DNA of 52,295 nt from NCBI RefSeq assembly GCF_003943465.1, contig NZ_RJPR01000013.1, forward strand, positions 1-52,295, read 5' to 3'. This document shows, piece by piece, positions 1-7,564 of this stretch (position 1 is its first letter; every line of letters begins with the position of its first letter). The notes beneath the pieces were generated by a model. The model was not told where the DNA came from. It saw nothing but the letters and a program-made list of their open reading frames with translations, and searched no databases. Position numbers and translations under genes: made by a program. Origin of the DNA: Streptococcus cristatus (lineage in GTDB: Bacteria; Bacillota; Bacilli; Lactobacillales; Streptococcaceae).

Positions 1-1088
1 TCCTCATACTTATAAAAAACATCAATATCTTCAATATGATATGTAATTGTTTTTTTGTTCTTATTAATTTTTAATTGCTTATTTTTACTACTCTTAATTA
101 TATCCTCTATACTATTTTCAGCTTTATATGAAATTTTTGACAAAGTGCTGGAATTTTGCTTATTGAGTTTTATTTTACTATTATCTATTCTATTGTTTAG
201 TATATTATAGCTGTATACAATTATGTATTTATCGTTTCCTAAATTTTGTAATTCAAACAGACCATTATAATATTTAACGATATAATTAGTTTTTATCTCA
301 ACTTGTTCTTGACGAGTTATAAACTTCACCTCCTCATAGTCTTTTAAGAAATTTAAATCAATAAAAATTGTTTTAGGAGTTAAGTCGTCCATTTTTGAAA
401 TATCTACAGGTTTTGCAAAATTATCAAAATATTTGGAACTGTTATTAGTATTAATACTATCAATAATAGTTTTACACCAGTTTATATATTCTTCAATCTT
501 TAGCTTACCATTCCGATAGTTTAACTTGGATGTTGATGGGGATTGGGAAAATACAACTCCATCCTGAAGAACTCTAAAAGATTTAAGTACATGTTTAGAC
601 GAATAAATTGGTCGAAAATTTTCTTGGAGTTTTTGCCCCTCAATGATTCTGCTTCTGATACCTGACATTATAGACGAGTTTGAAAGTGTAATTTTTTCAA
701 ATTCTGCTGTATCTTTAGTGAAGTATTTTGTGAATTCTTCAAAAGAAATTTCAGTACCTACTATTTTTAATACCTCTTTATTAAGAGAACAGAATTTAGA
801 ATTTATTAAGATATAATTTTTATATTTTACAACAGTGCAGTATCCATATTTAGTTTCTAATAATCTAGAGTTGGTAATAAATGAAGGTTCAGCTTGAATT
901 TTGAAAATTCTTGAGTAGTAAGAATAGTCGGATTCAATCTTTTGATCCCTTAATTTATACTTTCCAATTCTTTTGTGGCAAGCACAATTAAAAAAATTAT
1001 TCCATTCTTTTGGGGTAATTTTATCTTTAGCTTTAATAATTTTTACATTAGAAGGAAATTGTAGTTCAGGTTCAAGTTTAGGTGGCAT
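1..1088 (-). CDS. Unknown AT-rich protein, 5' part (cut by window edge)
   Basis: An open frame on the minus strand starts at ATG 1086-1088 and runs about 362 codons without a stop to the window edge. The start is preceded by a good Shine-Dalgarno (AAAGGA, 6-7 bases upstream). The protein begins MPPKLEPELQFPSN and is rich in Lys, Asn, Ile, Tyr and Ser. It has no signal peptide and no obvious membrane segment, so it is probably cytosolic. I recognise no family. Its DNA is clearly more AT-rich than the genes that follow, which suggests recent transfer. It sits at the edge of a conserved housekeeping block, a common place for accessory genes. A defence or mobile-element function is possible but nothing in the sequence proves it. 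Confidence 0.75.
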   Translation of the reverse strand, partial: MPPKLEPELQFPSNVKIIKAKDKITPKEWNNFFNCACHKRIGKYKLRDQKIESDYSYYSRIFKIQAEPSFITNSRLLETKYGYCTVVKYKNYILINSKFCSLNKEVLKIVGTEISFEEFTKYFTKDTAEFEKITLSNSSIMSGIRSRIIEGQKLQENFRPIYSSKHVLKSFRVLQDGVVFSQSPSTSKLNYRNGKLKIEEYINWCKTIIDSINTNNSSKYFDNFAKPVDISKMDDLTPKTIFIDLNFLKDYEEVKFITRQEQVEIKTNYIVKYYNGLFELQNLGNDKYIIVYSYNILNNRIDNSKIKLNKQNSSTLSKISYKAENSIEDIIKSSKNKQLKINKNKKTITYHIEDIDVFYKYE

Positions 1089-1232
1089 AATGATCCTTTC
1101 TAGATGTATACTTGATATAGTTAGAAACTTTATGATTTAGTTCCATTTTATTTTATACTATCACATACAAGTAGATAAAACAATATGTTGTATCAGTGTT
1201 GTAGACTATTGGATAACTTATATAAATCTAGC

Positions 1233-1376
1233 TAGATTTGAAGAGATAATTGTTACTGTCAATCGTACTGATATTAAGATTGACAGTAAAAGAGCTTAGC
1301 TTAAAAGTATACTTTGATGAATAACCACACCCCAATCGTTAGATTTAATGTCTAACTTTTGAGGTGTGCTTTTTTT
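1233..1376 (+). ncRNA. Candidate small RNA (promoter, hairpin, terminator, no gene)
   Basis: This gene-free stretch lies between two minus-strand genes, yet it carries plus-strand signals in order: TTGTAG (1199-1204), a 16-bp spacer and TATAAA (1221-1226); a 10-bp perfect inverted repeat (ACTGTCAATC 1255-1264 with GATTGACAGT 1278-1287); a palindrome AAAGTATACTTT (1304-1315); and a hairpin followed by seven T (1326-1376). No ORF with a ribosome binding site is present. The transcript of about 140 nt is inferred from these signals only. Confidence 0.3.
1326..1376 (+). terminator. Hairpin plus T-tract
   Basis: The outer stem is CACACCCCAA (1326-1335) with TTGAGGTGTG (1359-1368), with one mismatch. 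The inner stem is GTTAGA (1338-1343) with TCTAAC (1351-1356). C1369 is followed by TTTTTTT at 1370-1376. The T-tract serves plus-strand transcription. On the minus strand the same hairpin lies about 20 bases after the lctO stop but lacks a U-tract, so it would be a weak terminator there. Confidence 0.6.
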
Positions 1377-1396
1377 ATTGCAATCTGTTTTATTTA

Positions 1397-2533
1397 TCAA
1401 TACAATTTCAAATCACGAGGGTCAACTGGGAAGGTTGGGTTGTATGGATTGTGGCGTAGTTTGAAGTGTTTGACATCTTCGATGGTCTGAGTTCCAGATA
1501 GTTGCATGACGGTTTTTAATTCGGCATTTAGGTGTTCAAAGACTTGGCGTACACCGACGCTACCACCAAGGGCTAATCCATAAATGACAGGTCGTCCAAT
1601 GGCTACCAAGTCTGCTCCTGAAGCCAAGGCTTTAAAGACGTGTTGGCCACGGCGAATACCAGAGTCAAAAACAATCGGAACACGTTTATCAACTGCTTCA
1701 GCGACTTCTTGAAGCGAGTCAAAGGCAGCTGGTCCACCGTCGATTTGGCGGCCACCGTGGTTGGTTACCCAGATTCCAGAAGCACCTGCGGCAAGTGAAC
1801 GTTCAACGTCTTCACGGCATTGAGGACCTTTGACATAGACAGGAAGTCCGGAGTATTCAGCGATAAATTCTACATCTCGTGGGGACAAGCGTTGTTTAGC
1901 TGATTTGTAAACAAAGTCCATGGACTTACCAGCACCTTCTGGTAAATATTCTTCAACGATAGGCATGCCAACTGGGAAAACAAAACCATTGCGCTTATCG
2001 ACCTCACGATTGCCTCCTACAGTCGCATCCGCAGTTAAGACAATGGCTGTGTAGCCTTCTGCCTTGACACGATCCATGATATGGCGGTTAATGCCATCAT
2101 CTTTACTGAAGTAAAATTGGAACCAATGAGGTGTCCCTTGGAGGGCTTGGGAAATTTCTGGAAGGTCAACAGTGGAGTAGGAGCTGGTTGTATAAAGAGA
2201 GCCAAACTCATGTACACCACGCGCAGTAGCAACTTCCCCCTGTTCATTTGCTAATTTATGGGCTGCAACAGGCGCCATGATGATTGGTGAAGACAGTTTT
2301 TCTCCAGCAAATTCAATCTCAGTGCTTGGATTTTCCACATCACAGAGTGTATGAGGAACAATGAGTTTATGATTAAAAGCTCGAATGTTCTCGCGTAAAG
2401 TGAACGTGTCCTCAGCTCCACTCGCGATGTAGCCAAAAGCAGCTTTAGGAATGACTTGCTGCGCCATGGGCTCCAGATCATAGGTGTTGATAAAATCTAC
2501 AGGGCCTTCGGCATTGCTTGTTTTGTATGACAT
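1397..2533 (-). CDS. lctO: L-lactate oxidase (FMN-dependent)
   Basis: A 378-residue member of the FMN-dependent alpha-hydroxy-acid oxidase family, a cytosolic TIM barrel. It oxidises L-lactate to pyruvate with oxygen and releases hydrogen peroxide, which oral streptococci use against competitors. Visible signatures are the FMN-side GYIASGAEDTFTLREN segment near residue 35, the catalytic His and Arg in VTNHGGRQID, and the phosphate-binding FDSGIRRG and GADLVAIGRP segments near the C-terminus. The length matches streptococcal and aerococcal lactate oxidases. The start at 2531-2533 has GGAGG 7 bases upstream. A perfect palindrome resembling a CcpA site lies just upstream. Lactate dehydrogenase-type relatives in this family exist, but lactate oxidase is the usual streptococcal member. 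Confidence 0.93.
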   Translation of the reverse strand: MSYKTSNAEGPVDFINTYDLEPMAQQVIPKAAFGYIASGAEDTFTLRENIRAFNHKLIVPHTLCDVENPSTEIEFAGEKLSSPIIMAPVAAHKLANEQGEVATARGVHEFGSLYTTSSYSTVDLPEISQALQGTPHWFQFYFSKDDGINRHIMDRVKAEGYTAIVLTADATVGGNREVDKRNGFVFPVGMPIVEEYLPEGAGKSMDFVYKSAKQRLSPRDVEFIAEYSGLPVYVKGPQCREDVERSLAAGASGIWVTNHGGRQIDGGPAAFDSLQEVAEAVDKRVPIVFDSGIRRGQHVFKALASGADLVAIGRPVIYGLALGGSVGVRQVFEHLNAELKTVMQLSGTQTIEDVKHFKLRHNPYNPTFPVDPRDLKLY

Positions 2534-2550
2534 AAAATGTCCTCCTTGAT

Positions 2551-2570
2551 AAAAGTAAACGTTTACTTTT
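2551..2570. promoter_or_regulatory. Perfect 20-bp palindrome, cre-like operator of lctO
   Basis: AAAAGTAAAC at 2551-2560 is followed by its exact reverse complement at 2561-2570. The core GTAAACGTTTAC matches the CcpA cre consensus except at the outer T/A positions. It ends 18 bases before the lctO start and overlaps the Shine-Dalgarno side of the leader. Catabolite control of lctO is therefore likely, but a LacI-family regulator other than CcpA would recognise the same shape. Confidence 0.6.
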
Positions 2571-2748
2571 TGATTTACAGGAACATCTTAACTCTTTTTC
2601 ATGTCATTTTCAAAAATTTTGTCTGGAAGTTTCAGATTGCAATAGAGACGATAAATATTTTTTATCATTGTAATAGAAAATACATATTATCCAAACATGT
2701 CTTTTAGTGCTACAATAGCTGTATTATTCCTAGATGGGAGGTTCTCTT

Positions 2749-3429
2749 TTGGATTGGTCCATTGTTGAACAATATCTACCATTATATCAAAAGGCATTTT
2801 TTCTAACCCTGCATATCGCAGTTTGGGGCATTTTGGGAGCTTTTCTAGTTGGTTTACTTGTTAGTATCATCCGGCATTATCGTATCCCTGCTTTGACACA
2901 GCTAGCCACAGCTTATATTGAATTGTCGCGAAATACGCCCCTTTTGATTCAACTCTTCTTTCTCTACTTCGGGCTGCCTCGGATTGGGATTGTCCTTTCC
3001 TCAGAAGTCTGCGCAACTCTAGGCCTCATCTTTTTGGGAGGCTCTTATATGGCAGAATCCTTCCGAAGCGGGCTAGAAGCAGTTAGTCAAACCCAGCATG
3101 AGATTGGCTTAGCAATCGGTCTGACACCCGTTCAAGTTTTTCGCTACGTAGTCTTGCCGCAAGCCACAGCAGTGGCTCTGCCGTCCTTCAGTGCCAACGT
3201 AATTTTCTTGATAAAGGAAACCTCTGTCTTCTCTGCGGTTGCTCTAGCCGACCTCATGTACGTTGCCAAGGACTTGATTGGGCTTTACTATGAGACAGAT
3301 ATTGCACTGGCTATGTTGGTAGTGGCCTATCTTATTATGCTTCTGCCTATATCATTGCTCTTTAGTTGGATAGAAAGGAGGCTCCGCCATGCAGGATTCG
3401 GGACTACAAGTACTCTTTCAGGGAAATAA
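2749..3429 (+). CDS. Polar amino-acid ABC transporter permease (first)
   Basis: A membrane permease of the HisM/GlnP family with about five hydrophobic segments. The EAA loop typical of binding-protein-dependent importers reads HEIGLAIGLTPVQVFRYVVLPQA. I place the start at TTG 2749 (MDWSIVEQYLPLY). An in-frame ATG at 2734 exists, but GGGAGG at 2736-2741 lies inside that extension, 7 bases before TTG, and a TACAAT -10 at 2711-2716 would put the RNA start almost at the ATG. This gives 226 residues. It is the first of four genes encoding two permeases, an ATPase and a binding lipoprotein. Its 3' end overlaps the next gene by 41 bases, so the two are probably translated together. The substrate cannot be read from sequence alone. 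Confidence 0.88.
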   Translation: MDWSIVEQYLPLYQKAFFLTLHIAVWGILGAFLVGLLVSIIRHYRIPALTQLATAYIELSRNTPLLIQLFFLYFGLPRIGIVLSSEVCATLGLIFLGGSYMAESFRSGLEAVSQTQHEIGLAIGLTPVQVFRYVVLPQATAVALPSFSANVIFLIKETSVFSAVALADLMYVAKDLIGLYYETDIALAMLVVAYLIMLLPISLLFSWIERRLRHAGFGTTSTLSGK

Positions 3430-4066
3430 TCTCCTGCGGATTTTACAGGGATTGGGAGTCACGATTGGCATTTCCATTCTCTCTGTCCTCTTGTCTATGA
3501 TTTTCGGTACGATCATGGGAATCATCATGACCTCTCATTCTAGAGTCGTTCGTTTCTTGACACGTTTTTATCTAGAATTTATCCGCATCATGCCCCAGCT
3601 GGTTCTGCTCTTCATTGTTTACTTTGGTTTGGCTCGAAATTTTAATATCAACATTTCTGGAGAGACTTCTGCTGTTATCGTTTTTACCCTCTGGGGAACG
3701 GCTGAGATGGGAGATTTGGTGCGTGGAGCTATCACTTCCCTTCCTAAACATCAGTTTGAAAGCGGACAGGCGCTGGGCTTAACGACCTTCCAACTTTACT
3801 ATCACATCATCATCCCGCAGGTCTTGAGAAGACTGCTTCCGCAGGCCATCAATCTCGTTACTCGGATGATTAAAACGACTTCCTTGGTTGTTTTGATTGG
3901 GGTCGTTGAAGTTACCAAGGTGGGACAGCAAATCATCGATAGCAATCGCTTGACCATTCCAACCGCATCCTTTTGGATTTATGGAACCATACTGGTTTTG
4001 TACTTCGCAGTTTGCTTCCCTATCTCTAAACTATCCACTCACTTAGAAAAACACTGGAGGAACTAA
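3389..4066 (+). CDS. Polar amino-acid ABC transporter permease (second)
   Basis: A 225-residue inner-membrane permease of the same family as its upstream neighbour. It has several hydrophobic helices and an EAA-like loop (HQFESGQALGLTTFQLYYHIIIPQV) that docks onto the ATPase. The start ATG at 3389 lies inside the preceding gene and has its own strong Shine-Dalgarno (AAAGGAGG, near 3377). Together the two permeases should form the heterodimeric channel. It is followed with no gap by the ATPase gene, whose ATG directly follows this stop codon. Confidence 0.9.
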   Translation: MQDSGLQVLFQGNNLLRILQGLGVTIGISILSVLLSMIFGTIMGIIMTSHSRVVRFLTRFYLEFIRIMPQLVLLFIVYFGLARNFNINISGETSAVIVFTLWGTAEMGDLVRGAITSLPKHQFESGQALGLTTFQLYYHIIIPQVLRRLLPQAINLVTRMIKTTSLVVLIGVVEVTKVGQQIIDSNRLTIPTASFWIYGTILVLYFAVCFPISKLSTHLEKHWRN

Positions 4067-4825
4067 ATGTCTGATACCATATTAGAAATCAAGGATCTGA
4101 AAAAATCCTTCGGAGACAATCCCATCCTCCAAGGTCTTTCCCTAGAAATCAAAAAAGGGGAAGTTGTCGTCATTCTAGGGCCATCTGGTTGTGGGAAAAG
4201 TACCCTGCTTCGCTGCCTTAATGGCTTGGAAACCATTCAGGGTGGAGATATTCTTCTGGATGGCCAGTCCATTATTGGAAACCAGAAAGACTTTCACTTG
4301 GTTCGTCAAAAGATTGGCATGGTCTTTCAAAGTTATGAACTCTTTCCCCATCTGGACGTTTTGCAGAACCTTATTTTAGGTCCTATCAAAGCACAAGGGC
4401 GAGATAAGAAAGAGGTGACGGAAGAAGCCCTGCAGTTATTGGAACGCGTCGGACTGCTCGATAAAAAACACAGTTTCGCTCGCCAATTGTCTGGTGGACA
4501 AAAGCAACGGGTTGCCATTGTTCGTGCCCTGCTCATGCATCCAGAAATTATCCTTTTTGACGAGGTGACGGCCTCACTGGATCCTGAAATGGTGCGTGAG
4601 GTCCTCGAACTCATCAATGATCTAGCTCAAGAAGGTCGCACCATGATCTTGGTGACCCACGAAATGCAGTTTGCCCAAGCCATTGCAGACCGGATCATCT
4701 TCCTCGACCAAGGGAAGATTGCTGAAGAAGGAACGGCTCATTCTTTCTTTACCAATCCACAAACCAAACGAGCACAAGAATTTTTAAACGTTTTTGACTT
4801 CAGCCAATTTGGCTCATATTTATAA
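4067..4825 (+). CDS. Polar amino-acid ABC transporter ATP-binding protein
   Basis: A 252-residue cytosolic ATPase of the GlnQ/HisP group that powers the importer formed with the two upstream permeases. Walker A is GPSGCGKST near residue 37, the Q-loop is VFQSYELFPHL, the signature motif is LSGGQKQR, Walker B is ILFDEVTASLDP and the switch histidine is in LVTHEM. One small variation is that Walker B is followed by EVTAS rather than the usual EPTSA, as is common in GlnQ-like proteins. The gene begins immediately after the second permease and is 11 bases from the binding-protein gene. Confidence 0.93.
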   Translation: MSDTILEIKDLKKSFGDNPILQGLSLEIKKGEVVVILGPSGCGKSTLLRCLNGLETIQGGDILLDGQSIIGNQKDFHLVRQKIGMVFQSYELFPHLDVLQNLILGPIKAQGRDKKEVTEEALQLLERVGLLDKKHSFARQLSGGQKQRVAIVRALLMHPEIILFDEVTASLDPEMVREVLELINDLAQEGRTMILVTHEMQFAQAIADRIIFLDQGKIAEEGTAHSFFTNPQTKRAQEFLNVFDFSQFGSYL

Positions 4826-4836
4826 AGGAGATTCTT

Positions 4837-5703
4837 ATGAAACTACTCAAACCCCTCTTAACTCTTTTTGCACTTGCCTTTGCCCTTATCTTTGTCACAG
4901 CTTGTGGCTCAGGCGGAAATGCTACTTCCTCATCTGGCAAAACTACTGCCAAAGCTCGCACTATTGAGGAAATCAAAAAAAGTGGTGAACTTCGAATTGC
5001 TGTATTTGGAGATAAGAAACCTTTTGGTTATGTAGACAACGACGGTTCTTACCAAGGTTATGACATCGAACTGGGAAATCAGCTGGCTAAAGACCTCGGC
5101 GTCAAAGTAAAATACGTCTCTGTTGATGCTGCCAACCGTGCGGAATACTTGATTTCTAACAAGGTGGACATCACCCTTGCTAACTTTACCGTCACAGACG
5201 AACGTAAGAAACAAGTTGACTTTGCCCTTCCATACATGAAGGTTTCACTGGGTGTTGTGTCTCCTAAGAAAGGTGTCATCACAGATGTTAAACAGCTTGA
5301 AGGCAAGACCTTGATTGTAACCAAAGGAACCACCGCTGAAACATACTTTGAGAAAAATCATCCAGAAGTTAAGCTTCAAAAATACGACCAATACAGTGAT
5401 GCCTACCAAGCTCTTTTGGATGGACGTGGAGATGCCTTCTCGACTGACAATACTGAAGTTCTAGCTTGGGCTCTTGAAAATAAAGGATATGAAGTAGGAA
5501 TTACTTCACTTGGTGACCCAGATACCATCGCACCAGCAGTCCAAAAAGGAAACAAAGAGTTGCTTGATTTCATCAATAAAGACATTGAAAAATTGGGCAA
5601 GGAAAACTTCTTCCACAAAGCTTATGAAAAGACTCTTCATCCAACCTACGGTGATGCTGCAAAAGCAGATGACCTCGTTGTTGAAGGTGGAAAAGTAGAA
5701 TAG
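4837..5703 (+). CDS. Amino-acid ABC transporter substrate-binding lipoprotein
   Basis: A 288-residue extracellular solute-binding protein of family 3. It starts with a lipoprotein signal peptide and a lipobox (FVTAC) with Cys23 as the predicted lipidated residue. A Ser/Thr/Gly-rich linker follows, then the binding domain with GDKKPFGYVDNDGSYQGYDIELG and the family pattern DITLANFTVTDERKKQVDFALPYM. It should capture the amino acid for the ABC system encoded just upstream. The closest groups bind glutamine, glutamate, aspartate or cystine, and the sequence does not let me choose among them. A strong bidirectional hairpin follows the gene. Confidence 0.92.
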   Translation: MKLLKPLLTLFALAFALIFVTACGSGGNATSSSGKTTAKARTIEEIKKSGELRIAVFGDKKPFGYVDNDGSYQGYDIELGNQLAKDLGVKVKYVSVDAANRAEYLISNKVDITLANFTVTDERKKQVDFALPYMKVSLGVVSPKKGVITDVKQLEGKTLIVTKGTTAETYFEKNHPEVKLQKYDQYSDAYQALLDGRGDAFSTDNTEVLAWALENKGYEVGITSLGDPDTIAPAVQKGNKELLDFINKDIEKLGKENFFHKAYEKTLHPTYGDAAKADDLVVEGGKVE

Positions 5704-5739
5704 AAGCGTTGGTCAAGTAGAAAAATCAGCCTTAAAAAA

Positions 5740-5794
5740 TGAACCGCATTTCAACAGTTAGACAGAAAGAGTCTAGCAGTTGAGGTGCGGTTCA
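5740..5794. terminator. Bidirectional terminator between convergent genes
   Basis: The long hairpin is TGAACCGCA (5740-5748) with TGCGGTTCA (5786-5794). Inside it, CAAC pairs with GTTG and TAGAC with GTCTA. A-rich sequence precedes it, and an AAATTATG tail follows on the plus strand. It separates the binding-protein gene (plus) from the HAD gene (minus). Confidence 0.75.
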
Positions 5795-5822
5795 AATTAT
5801 GTTCATTTGATTTATTTTATTT

Positions 5823-6635
5823 CTACAAGTAGAGCTCAGTTAGCTTGTGAGCTACACCGTCTTGGTCGTTGGTGAGTTCAAGCTGTTGGTCAGCGTAAGG
5901 CAGCAGGGTTTCGCTGGCATTTTTCATGGCATAGCCTGTTCCTGCAAATTCCAGCATTTCGGTATCATTGTGCTCGTCACCAAAAGCAATCAGGTCCTTG
6001 CGATCGACATTGAGGATATTGAGCAGGTATTGGAGGGCGAAGGCCTTGTTAACACCTTTAGGACCGCACTCAAGGATATTAAGCGGACCGCCCCAGGTAT
6101 TGATGGAGAGTTCATGCTGGTAAAAGGCATTCATCTCTTCAGCTAGAGCGTATTTATCTGTGGCATGGGTTTGTAGCAAAATAGCATTTGGATTTTTGGT
6201 CACTAGCTGGGCCTGAAATTGATTTTCTGGCTTGAAATTATCAATTCCAAAGAGCTTGGGATCTGCGATTTCTTCGTTTGTATTGGTGATGTAGAATTTC
6301 TTACGGTATTCACCAGCGATGAAGTCGGCTTCGATCTCCTCTTTTCGTTGGACCATGTCTAGCAAAAAGGCTTTGTCTACGGTCAAGGATTGCTCAAATT
6401 CCCACTTTTTCTCAGGAATATGGGTCAAAGAGCCGTTGAAATTTATCATGGGAGTATTCAGCTCTAACTCTTTATAGAAATCTAGAGCCATGCGGTAAGG
6501 ACGGCCAGTTGTGATGATGACCTTGTGTCCTTTAGCCGATATTTTTTTGATAGTTTCTTTGGTAAAATCAGACAGTTTACTCTCAGAGTTGAGCAAGGTT
6601 CCGTCCAAATCTACAGCAATTACTTTATTCGTCAT
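5823..6635 (-). CDS. Cof-type HAD-IIB family phosphatase
   Basis: A 270-residue cytosolic hydrolase of the haloacid dehalogenase superfamily, Cof/YidA branch. Motif I is DLDGTLL (residues 9-15; the first Asp is the nucleophile), motif II lies in VIITTGRP, the lysine of motif III is in GPKGVNKAFAL and motif IV is AFGDEHNDTEML. The cap domain in the middle is of the IIB type. These enzymes dephosphorylate sugar phosphates, nucleotides or flavin nucleotides, and the exact substrate is not predictable. It is transcribed alone, convergent with the ABC operon. Confidence 0.9.
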   Translation of the reverse strand: MTNKVIAVDLDGTLLNSESKLSDFTKETIKKISAKGHKVIITTGRPYRMALDFYKELELNTPMINFNGSLTHIPEKKWEFEQSLTVDKAFLLDMVQRKEEIEADFIAGEYRKKFYITNTNEEIADPKLFGIDNFKPENQFQAQLVTKNPNAILLQTHATDKYALAEEMNAFYQHELSINTWGGPLNILECGPKGVNKAFALQYLLNILNVDRKDLIAFGDEHNDTEMLEFAGTGYAMKNASETLLPYADQQLELTNDQDGVAHKLTELYL

Positions 6636-6710
6636 TCTTTTTCCTCGTACAGTATCAATCAGTATAGTAAATCTATTATAACAGAATTAAGAATAAATGA
6701 CACAAGTTGT

Positions 6711-6718
6711 GGTATAAT
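6711..6718 (+). promoter_or_regulatory. Extended -10 promoter for the DUF1361 gene
   Basis: TGTGG is followed by TATAAT at 6713-6718, the extended -10 form frequent in streptococci. No clear -35 box is present. It is 80 bases upstream of the next start codon. Confidence 0.6.
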
Positions 6719-6797
6719 GTTTCCTCAATAGCTAAGACGAAAGATGTCTGTTGATAGTCTATGAGCGAAGAGAGTTAAAGTAAGGGGAGGATCTTGT

Positions 6798-7400
6798 ATG
6801 CGTAAACCAATTTTGATTCACATTTTTTTCCTACTGATTGCATTTGTCGTGTATATTCAGGGGATTACGGTTCAGGGGCCAGACCTGATCTGGAATATGA
6901 TTCTGGCCTTAATTGCCTATGACGCTGCGGTCTTAACGACGATATCTAAGAAGCAGAAATGGCTTTATCCACTTTTGTTAGTGGTTTGGCTGGCCTTTTA
7001 TCCTAATACTTTTTATATGTTGACGGACTTGGTGCACATGACTTGGGTGGGAGATACCCTGTGGAACCCTGTCAGCATGCGCTTATTCATGGCTTTTGTG
7101 CCGAGCATTTTATTTGGCGTTTACTGTGGGATTGAGAGCTGGAATATTTTGCGCGAGCGCTGGAAGTGGACTTGGTGGTTGGATATGCTTGTGGTTGCGG
7201 CTCTGTCTTATCTGTCGAGTCTAGCCATTTATATCGGTCGTTATGATCGCCTCAACTCCTGGGATCTGGTGACGCGGCCCCAGCTAGTTGTCCAAAAGCT
7301 ACTGGAGACCTTTCAGAAGGATCGTCTGGTATTTATCCTTGGATTTACCTTTATCCAAATCATGACTTTACTCTTTTTAAGCAGAGAAAATAAAAAATAA
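6798..7400 (+). CDS. DUF1361 family membrane protein
   Basis: A 200-residue integral membrane protein with about six hydrophobic segments spread over its whole length. The motif WLAFYPNTFYMLTDLVH is characteristic of the DUF1361 family, whose function is unknown. The start has GGGGAGG about 9 bases upstream. The gene stands alone between an extended -10 promoter and the promoter of the purine permease. The sequence shows no catalytic motif, so I make no functional claim beyond a membrane location. Confidence 0.85.
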   Translation: MRKPILIHIFFLLIAFVVYIQGITVQGPDLIWNMILALIAYDAAVLTTISKKQKWLYPLLLVVWLAFYPNTFYMLTDLVHMTWVGDTLWNPVSMRLFMAFVPSILFGVYCGIESWNILRERWKWTWWLDMLVVAALSYLSSLAIYIGRYDRLNSWDLVTRPQLVVQKLLETFQKDRLVFILGFTFIQIMTLLFLSRENKK

Positions 7401-7432
7401 GACACTTTAAAGTATTTTTTGGAGCAATGGAC

Positions 7433-7461
7433 TTGAAAAAGTGAATGTTTTTGAGTATAAT
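7433..7461 (+). promoter_or_regulatory. Sigma-A promoter of the NCS2 permease gene
   Basis: The -35 box is TTGAAA (7433-7438), the spacer is exactly 17 bp and the -10 box is TATAAT (7456-7461). The predicted RNA start is near 7468, leaving a leader of about 97 nt. Confidence 0.8.
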
Positions 7462-7467
7462 CATAGT

Positions 7468-7490
7468 ATTGTTCGTAAATAACGAATAAG
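7468..7490. promoter_or_regulatory. PurR-box-like palindrome at the predicted RNA start
   Basis: ATTGTTCGTAAAT at 7468-7480 matches the reverse PurR-box consensus AWWGTTCGGWWWT at 12 of 13 positions. An overlapping inverted half, AATAACGAATAAG (7478-7490), matches the forward form less well. The symmetric core is TTCGT-AAATA-ACGAA. A purine-responsive regulator acting on a purine permease makes sense, but the site is a prediction. Confidence 0.4.
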
Positions 7491-7564
7491 CAGCACTATT
7501 TTAAAAGAAATCAGGAGTTCTCTTTTAATCAGTTGCCATAAAACAATTTAGGAGATTATCTATA

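Noticed and set aside
1326..1376. Insertion-sequence end near lctO
   Set aside because: The GTTAGA/TCTAAC hairpin reminded me of IS3-type ends, but no transposase fragment or target duplication is visible, so I report only a terminator.
7462..7564. Guanine or adenine riboswitch before the purine permease gene
   Set aside because: The conserved purine riboswitch core and its two kissing loops are absent. Only a short palindrome and a simple stem are visible.
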